DNA from: Corynebacterium sp.
GTDB taxonomy: Bacteria; Actinomycetota; Actinomycetes; Mycobacteriales; Mycobacteriaceae
Direction of reading: 5' to 3'
Assembly: GCA_030528295.1 (NCBI GenBank)
Contig: JAUMZC010000005.1
Coordinates: 5,054 to 50,128 of the forward strand
DNA: 45,075 nucleotides
Part shown: one piece after another, positions 15,801 to 22,409 of the stretch
Position numbering within the stretch: position 1 is the first letter of the stretch
How the letters are laid out: the number at the start of each line of letters is the position of its first letter
Made by a program: the position numbers and the translations under genes
The notes under the pieces: model-generated
The model's database searches: none
Seen by the model: the letters and a program-made list of their open reading frames with translations, nothing else
What the model was told of the DNA's origin: nothing

Positions 15801-17100
15801 ATGCTGCGATCAATGTGGTAATTGGTACAGCAAGCGTGAGGGCCAACGCACCGGTGGCTGAACGGAGAAGTTCGGTAGCCATGACGTCGCTAGTAAGCAC
15901 TTGTAGGAACGGACGATCCGCAACACTGAGCAGCAACAGCAACGGAAGAGCCGCGCCGGTGTAGGACAGTACGAGTGTGTACACCATCGAAGCAATATGG
16001 TCGCGGCCCACTTTCATCGCGCCCGCAAACAGACGCCATGGTGACGCATCAGGCTCGATCTCGGCGAGCTCGTTTACGGTAGAAGCTTGTGCGATTGTCA
16101 CGTCATTGAGCACGCCGAGGGCACCGATAATAAAGCCGCACAGCATCAGGCCGGTGACAGTGACGTCGGGAAGGTAGAGCTGGATGAGTAGATTATCTTC
16201 GTCGGCAAGCCCGCGGAGTTGGTTTCCACTGATGGCAATATGGGCGAGCCCAGCAGATAACCCCAAGGAGATCAATGTGCCCGCCAACGCTGAAGACGTT
16301 TTCCAGCTGATGCCGTGCACAATATACAACACCGGGAACAGCACGGCTGAACCGCACACAATGGCCAAAAGCAACGGCGGACCGCCATGCAAAAGCGCTG
16401 GCAGAAGGAACAATGCTACCGCGGCGAAGGTAACCAACAGGCCAAACAGTGAGCGAATGCCGGGGCCCAGGCCAATAATTACGATGGCAACCGCAGTGAG
16501 GATAATCCAAAAGGCCAGCGGAATGGTGCGCTGGAAATCGGTGAAAGTATAGGCGTGGGAACCGTCTGCCGCAGTGCTTTCGCTCATGCGGATGGTTTCG
16601 CCTTCTTGCAGGTTAGGATCACCCGGTTTTTCGCTGACCATCAGCAAAGTACGTTTGCCTTTGTTATCGCCTTCCTGGATTTCCACGATGGCCCGCTGGC
16701 ATTCCTCTGCTTTTTGCTCCAGGGATGTCACGGGGGAGGTCTCAAATACACGGCCAACCGAAGGTGAGTTACATTCGCCTGAATCCCGAATAATCACCAA
16801 TCCATCAACTTGATTCTGGGGCAGTGGTGATGTGGTTTTGAATTCGGGCGCTACTCTTGGAGGCTCGCTGGAAGGCCAGAGGAATACCAGCCCAACCAGG
16901 GTTGCAATAAAGGAAAAGACTAACAGCAGACTCAGAAGCCACTGCCACAATGAAAACGGGTTCCGCGAACGGGTTTCATCGGCGTAATCTTCATTCGCGT
17001 AGTCTTCTTCGGCGGCATAGTCTGCATCATAGTGTTCGCGGTAATTGCGATAATCCCGCGGCGGAAATGATGGCTGCTTTTGAGAAGTGTGACGTCCCAT
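15781..17100 (-). CDS. YibE/F-like multi-pass membrane protein
   Basis: This 439-residue protein begins with a polar, acidic, tyrosine-rich tail (about residues 10-45). One transmembrane helix follows (residues 50-75), then an extracytoplasmic domain with two cysteines (GECNSPSV, EECQRAIV) and a bundle of seven or so helices from about residue 195. The helical part contains GVLNDVTIAQASTVNELAE, a characteristic YibE/F stretch. The function of the family is unknown. The alaT gene starts the same transcription direction two bases upstream, so the two are probably one operon. The 3' end overlaps the convergent metallophosphoesterase gene. Confidence 0.85.
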   Translation of the reverse strand: MGRHTSQKQPSFPPRDYRNYREHYDADYAAEEDYANEDYADETRSRNPFSLWQWLLSLLLVFSFIATLVGLVFLWPSSEPPRVAPEFKTTSPLPQNQVDGLVIIRDSGECNSPSVGRVFETSPVTSLEQKAEECQRAIVEIQEGDNKGKRTLLMVSEKPGDPNLQEGETIRMSESTAADGSHAYTFTDFQRTIPLAFWIILTAVAIVIIGLGPGIRSLFGLLVTFAAVALFLLPALLHGGPPLLLAIVCGSAVLFPVLYIVHGISWKTSSALAGTLISLGLSAGLAHIAISGNQLRGLADEDNLLIQLYLPDVTVTGLMLCGFIIGALGVLNDVTIAQASTVNELAEIEPDASPWRLFAGAMKVGRDHIASMVYTLVLSYTGAALPLLLLLSVADRPFLQVLTSDVMATELLRSATGALALTLAVPITTLIAAFTVAED

Positions 17101-17102
17101 AA

Positions 17103-18347
17103 TTACTGCTTATAGCTTGCGAGGAAATTACCTAGTCGTTCAATTGCTCGGGCGAGATCGGCAGCGTGCGGCAACGTAACCACACGGAAATGGTCGGGTG
17201 TAGGCCAGTTGAAGCCGGTCCCTTGCACCATGAGGATCTTCTCTTGGCGCAGCAGGTCGAGCATCATCTTGGCGTCATCGTGGATTTCATGAACGTTGGG
17301 GTCCATCTTAGGGAATGCATACAAGGCACCCATTGGTTTTGTACAACTGATGCCTGGGATTTCGTTGAGCTTCTCCCATGCTACATTGCGTTGCTCAAGG
17401 AGGCGCCCGCCATGTTTGGTCAAATCAAAGATGGACTGCCTGCCGCCCAGAGCAACTTGGATAGCGTGTTGAGCTGGGACGTTTGGGCACAATCGGGTGC
17501 CAGCAAGGAGTTCAAGTCCCTCCAAGAAACCTAACGCATGGTGCTTCGGGCCGGTAATGACCATCCACCCAGCACGGTATCCAGCAACGCGGTACGCCTT
17601 GGAAAGCCCGTTGTAGGTGATGCACAGCAGGTCCGGGCAGAGGGTCGCAATGGAAATGTGATGAGCATCGTCGTAGAGGATACGGTCGTAGATTTCATCG
17701 GCGAGGATCAGTAATTCGTGCTCGCGGGCGATATCTACGATTGCTTTTAATGTGTCCTTGGAATATACGGCGCCAGTGGGATTATTAGGGTTAATCACCA
17801 CAATTGCTTTGGTGCGGTCTGTGACTTTGGCGCGGATATCTTCCAGATCCGGGCTCCAGTCATTTTCTTCATCACACATATAGTGGACGGGTTTTCCGCC
17901 GGCAAGGGAGGTCGCTGCCGTCCATAGTGGATAATCCGGCGCTGGAATGAGCACCTCATCGCCATCGTTTAATAATGCCTGAGTGGTCATGGAGATAAGC
18001 TCGGAAACTCCGTTGCCTAGGAAGACGTCATCAACATCAAAGGACGGGAATCCGGGAACGACCTCATAGCGTGTCACAATGGCTCTGCGGGCCGGGATAA
18101 TGCCCTTTGAACTGGAATAACCCTGGCTTGTTGGTAATGCGGCGATCATGTCACGCATGATCACATCGGGGGCCTCGAAACCAAACACAGCAGGATTGCC
18201 AGTGTTGAGTTTGAGAATGCGGTGCCCATCAAGTTCTAAACGTTCCGCCTCGGCAGCAACAGGCCCACGAATCTCATACAGCACATCCTTCATTTTTTCG
18301 GATTGGTCGAAAACGCGCGGGCTACGGCGTGGAGGCAGATTATTCAT
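17103..18347 (-). CDS. alaT: Alanine/valine aminotransferase, PLP-dependent
   Basis: This 414-residue cytoplasmic class I/II aminotransferase interconverts pyruvate and alanine using glutamate or valine as amino donor in its C. glutamicum counterpart. The PLP lysine is Lys250 in NGLSKAYRVAGYRAGW. INPNNPTGAVY and the Asp/Tyr of LADEIYDRI complete the cofactor pocket, and an Arg near the C-terminus (HFRVVTLP) binds the substrate carboxylate. The N-terminal FDQSEKMKDVLYEIRGPV is typical of AlaT. In mycobacteria the equivalent gene is a neighbour of the Rv0338c Fe-S reductase; here that reductase lies about 4 kb further on. Confidence 0.9.
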   Translation of the reverse strand: MNNLPPRRSPRVFDQSEKMKDVLYEIRGPVAAEAERLELDGHRILKLNTGNPAVFGFEAPDVIMRDMIAALPTSQGYSSSKGIIPARRAIVTRYEVVPGFPSFDVDDVFLGNGVSELISMTTQALLNDGDEVLIPAPDYPLWTAATSLAGGKPVHYMCDEENDWSPDLEDIRAKVTDRTKAIVVINPNNPTGAVYSKDTLKAIVDIAREHELLILADEIYDRILYDDAHHISIATLCPDLLCITYNGLSKAYRVAGYRAGWMVITGPKHHALGFLEGLELLAGTRLCPNVPAQHAIQVALGGRQSIFDLTKHGGRLLEQRNVAWEKLNEIPGISCTKPMGALYAFPKMDPNVHEIHDDAKMMLDLLRQEKILMVQGTGFNWPTPDHFRVVTLPHAADLARAIERLGNFLASYKQ

Positions 18348-18417
18348 TCCACTATCGTGCCATTTTCATCCCAGCTTCGGCGATTCTTGGGGTAAATTTC
18401 GTGATTTTCGCAGGGAT

Positions 18418-18993
18418 TTATTTCTTCTTCAGAAAACCTTGGGCGTAGTTCATTGCCTGGTTTGCCAGCTCATGCTGCTTTGCGCGGCTTTCTTGGCGCA
18501 TTTCAATCTGGCGGATTTTTGCACGCGTACGCAATTCGCGGATGCGTTCTTTTTCTAATTGCTGAGGGCTGGGCATATGCCACGCTGCCGGACCGATCTT
18601 CATTACATACAAAAGTACGATCACTGCGGGAATTAAAAACAGCAGGTATGGTGCATTGATTCCCGCAATGAAATCGAGGGCCATGACAGTGCCCAGCGTT
18701 CCGATCGTGGTGAGAGCGACGATCCCAGCCTTTGGTTTGGCGTTTCGCTTCCGCAAGTGTTCAATTTCATCCACGGAGTAGGCGCGGCCGCTGGTCGTTG
18801 CTGGCAGCCTGCTCAGGTCGGGGAGATCGCGGAACAGTACCGTGACTTCGCCGCGGGTGGTCGCGGAAACGATTCGGTCGCAGCGTTCTTCGTATTCAGG
18901 CAAGGTGAGACGTCCAGCGGCAAAATGGGTGCCCAGTAATTCCATGGCTTGGGTGCGTTCGGCATCACTAATGCGGACGTGCTCGTTGCTCAT
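18418..18993 (-). CDS. DUF1707 domain membrane protein
   Basis: This 191-residue protein opens with the DUF1707 domain common in actinomycetes (VRISDAERTQAMELLGTHFAAGRL, then EYEERCDRIVSATTRGEV). It continues with a linker, two hydrophobic helices (about residues 88-108 and 114-132) and a long charged C-terminal coiled coil ending in basic residues (GFLKKK). The role of DUF1707 is not established, though it is often fused to membrane or sensor modules. It is divergent from the TIGR03943 gene and follows the same strand as alaT, with about 70 bases between them. Confidence 0.8.
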   Translation of the reverse strand: MSNEHVRISDAERTQAMELLGTHFAAGRLTLPEYEERCDRIVSATTRGEVTVLFRDLPDLSRLPATTSGRAYSVDEIEHLRKRNAKPKAGIVALTTIGTLGTVMALDFIAGINAPYLLFLIPAVIVLLYVMKIGPAAWHMPSPQQLEKERIRELRTRAKIRQIEMRQESRAKQHELANQAMNYAQGFLKKK

Positions 18994-19060
18994 ATCAACA
19001 AGAATAGTGAAGCGGGGACTAAAATGTTAGACCTGTTATCTATGGAACGAAGGACAATGT

Positions 19061-19681
19061 GTGCATAGGGCAACTGCTGGGGATACGTGGCATGGCGCTC
19101 TGATTTTTACGTTCGGGTTGGTGCTGTCGTTGCTGTGTAGTTCGGGGCTGGTATACCGCTATGTTCAACCAGGGTTCATGTGGTTTGTGCTGGCTACCGG
19201 GTTGGTGCTGATTGCGCTGGGGATCGCCGTGGAATGGCGGGCGTATAACGATCACGGTTTAGGGCATGGTTCGCGGGCATCGGTGATGTTGTTAATACCG
19301 TTGTTGCTTTTGGTTGTGACTGCGCCGGGTCCGCTATTACCCAGGTCAGGTCGGTTGCAAGTGACCAAGGCAGCGGATATGGAACTGCCCGAACTCCACG
19401 ATGACGTTAACGATATGACGGTTCTGGATTTCCCGTTTTACAAGAATATTGATGGCAAACAGGTGCGGATGATCGGGCAGGTGACGCCAGTAGAGGACGG
19501 CTGGATGCTCACACGCTACCGGGTGTTATGTTGTGCGGCCGACGCGACGCTGCATGGTGTGCGGATGATTGGCGCGGTGCCTGATGCAGATTGGGTGGTG
19601 GTCACGGGCGTCGTAAAGCAGGACGCAGTGCAGGTGCAAACGGCGGCCCCAATCGCGCCCCCGGAAAGGCCGTACCTATGA
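19061..19681 (+). CDS. TIGR03943-type membrane protein, partner of DUF318 permease
   Basis: This 206-residue protein starts at GTG with GAAGGA upstream. Hydrophobic helices lie at the N-terminus (about residues 12-60) and residues 73-90. An extracytoplasmic domain follows, with the stretch NIDGKQVRMIGQVTP and the pair CCAAD near residue 152, as in the TIGR03943 (DUF1980) family. Members are encoded beside DUF318 permeases and are thought to form a two-part system, often linked to zinc. The stop overlaps the permease start by ATGA. Confidence 0.78.
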   Translation: MHRATAGDTWHGALIFTFGLVLSLLCSSGLVYRYVQPGFMWFVLATGLVLIALGIAVEWRAYNDHGLGHGSRASVMLLIPLLLLVVTAPGPLLPRSGRLQVTKAADMELPELHDDVNDMTVLDFPFYKNIDGKQVRMIGQVTPVEDGWMLTRYRVLCCAADATLHGVRMIGAVPDADWVVVTGVVKQDAVQVQTAAPIAPPERPYL

Positions 19682-20622
19682 ACACGCGTATCGACGTCCC
19701 GACCTCTACCTGGGCCTTCCCCCTGTTTAGCGCCGTCGCCGTCACCGGTGCCTTTATTGTGATCGTGACTGAAGGCCGGTTGTACGCCTTGCCCCCAGCC
19801 CTTGATACGTGGGCCACAATCTTCCTCGCCGTCATGGTGCAGGCAATTCCATTTTTAGTGTTAGGCACATTGCTTTCCGGTGCGATTAGTGCCTGGGTTC
19901 CTTCTTCCGTATTCCGTAAACTCCGCGGTGGTCTTCCTGTCGCAGCATTGACTGGCATGGCACTCCCGGCATGTGAATGTGCCTCGGTTCCGGTTGCCCA
20001 TTCACTGATGCGTCGGGGTGTTTCGCAGGCGCAAGCACTGGTGTTTCTTGTCGCGTCGCCAGCTATTAATCCCGTTGTATTGGTGGCTACTGCGGTTGCA
20101 TTTCCTGACAACCCGATGATGGTGTGGGCCCGCTTCCTGGCGAGTTTTATTGCCGCCTTGGCCATCGGGTGGATTTGGAAATTCATTGGTACCCAGATTG
20201 AAATGCCTGACGATCACTGCCACCATCATGGCTTTATTGACACCGCTGCCCGGGATTTCCTACAAGCCGCAGGGTTCCTCGTACCAGGTGCTATGGCAGC
20301 TGCAGCCTTTAAACTCTGGGTACCTCATAGCTTCGGGTCCAATGTGGCGCTGGCTGTGCTGTTTCTTGTGGGCGCCGCCATTATCTTGAGCTTGTGCTCT
20401 GAGGCAGATGCCTTTGTGGCGGCGAGTTTTACCAGTGCTCCTCCTATTGCCCAGCTCGCATTTATGGTGGTGGGGCCGATGATTGACCTCAAACTGATCC
20501 TGTTGCACGCCGGTACGTTCGGTACTCGATTTGCTGTGCGTTTTCTGCCGTTAGTGCTTGTGTGTGCCACGGTTGTTTCTGTGGTGGTTGGGCTTGCGTT
20601 GTTTGGCATTGACGGGAGGTAA
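19678..20622 (+). CDS. DUF318-family permease
   Basis: This is a 314-residue polytopic protein; ATG 19678 is chosen because it overlaps the TIGR03943 stop (ATGA). It shows the family core LPACECASVPVAHSLMRRG and FLVASPAINPVVLVAT, with about eight membrane helices, and an intracellular His-rich loop (DDHCHHH near residue 180) that could bind a metal. The substrate is not known; metal or small-molecule export is the usual suggestion. A MarR regulator gene follows after 22 bases, and its operator lies in that gap. Confidence 0.82.
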   Translation: MNTRIDVPTSTWAFPLFSAVAVTGAFIVIVTEGRLYALPPALDTWATIFLAVMVQAIPFLVLGTLLSGAISAWVPSSVFRKLRGGLPVAALTGMALPACECASVPVAHSLMRRGVSQAQALVFLVASPAINPVVLVATAVAFPDNPMMVWARFLASFIAALAIGWIWKFIGTQIEMPDDHCHHHGFIDTAARDFLQAAGFLVPGAMAAAAFKLWVPHSFGSNVALAVLFLVGAAIILSLCSEADAFVAASFTSAPPIAQLAFMVVGPMIDLKLILLHAGTFGTRFAVRFLPLVLVCATVVSVVVGLALFGIDGR

Positions 20623-20639
20623 CTTAAGGGCTTAAGTTA
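20620..20639. promoter_or_regulatory. Inverted repeat upstream of marR-type gene, candidate MarR operator
   Basis: TAACTTAAG and CTTAAGTTA form a 9-bp perfect inverted repeat with a two-base spacer. It ends six bases before the ATG of the MarR-family gene and overlaps the stop of the permease gene. The size and symmetry fit a dimeric winged-helix regulator, so autoregulation is likely. Confidence 0.6.
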
Positions 20640-20644
20640 ATGGT

Positions 20645-21049
20645 ATGAACGATTTAGCTACGGAAATCCATGAGCTAGCGTTGGTATTAGGCAAACGCGC
20701 CGAAGCTAAATTACGTCCATTCGGATTGACCTATCGTAAGTACGTTGCGCTGTTTATCATTGCTGAACACCCAGGTCTGACCTCAAAAGACCTTGCCACA
20801 GCGTTGGGAGTCACCGAATCCGCCGTAAGCCAAATGCTGAAATCACTCCTGGACCAAGACTGGGTTGTGGATACGCGCAGGCAAGGAGATTCAAACAAGA
20901 AAATCCTGTCGATTACTCATTCTGGCAACAAAGTGTTGCGTAAAGCTGGCCGTAATCTTGGGAACTCCCTCGACGATCATGTCGAAGGACTTGGTATTGA
21001 CGTCGCCGAGCTAACAACAACACTTCAAACAATCAGGGAATCATTATGA
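20645..21049 (+). CDS. MarR-family transcriptional regulator
   Basis: This 134-residue regulator has the MarR winged-helix core: YVALFIIAEHPGLTSKDLATALGVTESAVSQMLKSLLDQDWVVDT (helix-turn-helix near residues 45-75), and a wing at RRQGDSNKKILSITHSG. N- and C-terminal helices would form the dimer interface. A palindrome sits directly ahead of the start. The stop overlaps the next gene by ATGA, so the regulator and the downstream membrane protein are co-translated. The inducing ligand is unknown. Confidence 0.88.
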   Translation: MNDLATEIHELALVLGKRAEAKLRPFGLTYRKYVALFIIAEHPGLTSKDLATALGVTESAVSQMLKSLLDQDWVVDTRRQGDSNKKILSITHSGNKVLRKAGRNLGNSLDDHVEGLGIDVAELTTTLQTIRESL

Positions 21050-21648
21050 TCGCGGTATTTTGCGGAGTTGTCGTGTTGTTGGCCGCTGTAGTTCGGCTTG
21101 GACTCATGGTGAAACTGCATGTCATGCCCAGTGGATATCATCCCATCCGTCATGCTGTGAGTGACTACGGAGTCGGCCCAACTGCAAAAGTAGTTCGACT
21201 CCTCGCTGCGCCAACGGTCATCGGCTGGTGGGCCTTCGCTGCGGCAGCATATGCAGCGTTTCCCCCAAGTGTTCACCGGACCTGGACGATTGTTTGCTGT
21301 TGTGTTGCGGGGTTGAGCGTTGTGGCGATCCAATGGTTGCCAACCGATTTGGAAGGTGAAAAACTCACATTCCGAGGCTTAGCGCACTATGTTTTGGCTG
21401 TTCTGCAGTTCGCGTGTGCGTATTCCCCGATGTCTAACATTGCGGAATTGCTGGATTCTTCGTTGCTTTCCTGGGTACGGTTAGTGACATTGACGTTCTT
21501 GATTGCCGTGTGTGCCACCATCGCAGGACCAGGTCGCCGGGTATTTGGCCTAGTTGAAAGGCTATTTCTGCTATTTGTCCTGTGTTTTTATGCTGCCGCG
21601 GCAGTGCTCATTATTAATCAATGTCTCACGTTTTGTGCCGGTAGCTAG
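21046..21648 (+). CDS. DUF998-like membrane protein under MarR control
   Basis: This 200-residue protein has about six hydrophobic helices and almost no soluble parts. The N-terminal HPIRHAVSDYGVGP loop between helices 1 and 2 resembles the DUF998 family. It is coupled by ATGA to the MarR gene, so it is probably its main target. It may act in membrane stress or drug response, but that is inferred only from the regulator. A repeat array begins soon after its stop. Confidence 0.7.
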   Translation: MIAVFCGVVVLLAAVVRLGLMVKLHVMPSGYHPIRHAVSDYGVGPTAKVVRLLAAPTVIGWWAFAAAAYAAFPPSVHRTWTIVCCCVAGLSVVAIQWLPTDLEGEKLTFRGLAHYVLAVLQFACAYSPMSNIAELLDSSLLSWVRLVTLTFLIAVCATIAGPGRRVFGLVERLFLLFVLCFYAAAAVLIINQCLTFCAGS

Positions 21649-21745
21649 TTCTTGTCATTTTCATTGGCCATAGGCGGGGATTCGCCGAGGTTTATGCCAA
21701 GAAATTAGATTGCACGCAAGCAGTTGCCTGGGATCTGTGGCGGTC

Positions 21746-21773
21746 GCGGCGTCGGTAAGCTTTGCGACGCCGC
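21746..21773. repeat. GC-rich hairpin GCGGCGTCG/CGACGCCGC (copy 1, array 1)
   Basis: A 9-bp perfect inverted repeat surrounds a 10-base loop that contains AAGCTT. The same hairpin with a similar loop recurs at 22205-22232 and 28920-28959, each time near the palindrome arrays, so it is a standing part of the composite repeat. Confidence 0.75.
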
Positions 21774-21851
21774 GCCCAGTGCAGCATTTACGTGCTCACT
21801 GCCCCAGAAAAGTGTGGTAGGTCACAAAAATGCGATAAGTTGTGCCCACTT

Positions 21852-22120
21852 GTCACAAATTCCATAAAATCCGCCAAAAAAATGGAATTTGCGACAGGAA
21901 ATTAAATCGTGCACAAGCATTCACCAGGCGTCTGTCACAAATTCCATAAAAATCCCGAATTTTATGGAATCTGCGACGAAAAACGGCCTTTTTTGTCACA
22001 AATTCCATAAATTTGGCCAAAAAAATGGAATCTGTGACAGATCGCAGGTCAGCGGTTGCGGGCAACGTAATTTTGTGTCACAAATTCCATAAAAATCGCG
22101 TTTCTGATGGAATTTGTGAC
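21852..22120. repeat. Array 1: four 44-bp palindromes in fixed register
   Basis: Units lie at 21852-21895, 21934-21977, 21995-22038 and 22077-22120. Each begins GTCACAAATTCCAT and ends with close to its reverse complement, ATGGAATTTGTGAC; the loops are often partly self-complementary too. Spacers are 38, 17 and 38 bases. The 17-base central spacer is itself nearly palindromic (AAAACGGCCTTTT core). Read on the reverse strand, the array matches array 2 at 28577-28845. Short open frames across the array arise from the repeats and are not genes. Confidence 0.9.
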
Positions 22121-22204
22121 AAGCCCCAGGCCGGTAAGGATTTATTGTGACGCAGGTTACGTGATTGTTCTTGTCGCCGAGCCGGGGCGGCGTTGGAGCT
22201 GGCT

Positions 22205-22232
22205 GCGGCGTCGCAAAGCTTATCGACGCCGC
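22205..22232. repeat. GC-rich hairpin (copy 2, array 1)
   Basis: GCGGCGTCG, a 10-base loop with AAGCTT, then CGACGCCGC. It is followed by the same CGCCCAGTGCAGCA and CTGCCCCAGAAAAGTGTGG text that also follows the copy at 21746, so array 1 holds traces of two composite units, only one of which keeps a full set of four palindromes. Confidence 0.75.
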
Positions 22233-22409
22233 GCCCAGTGCAGCAGTATATGTGCCCACTGCCCCAGAAAAGTGTGGCAGGCCACAGGTGAATAATTGTG
22301 CGCAACCTAAAACCTAGGGCGATGCGAAACATGCGAGGTGGCTATCACAATGTTTCAAGCGAAGATACAGTTCATAAAAATAAAATTACCTTTCGCCTTG
22401 TGCTACTAC

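Noticed and set aside
21852..22120. CRISPR array
   Set aside because: Units are palindromes of 44 bp with two fixed spacer lengths, and spacers are themselves repeated between arrays; no cas genes are present.
21853..22332. Short open frames over array 1 in both directions
   Set aside because: They are made wholly of the palindromic repeat units, recur in several frames and have no ribosome sites; they reflect repeat symmetry, not genes.
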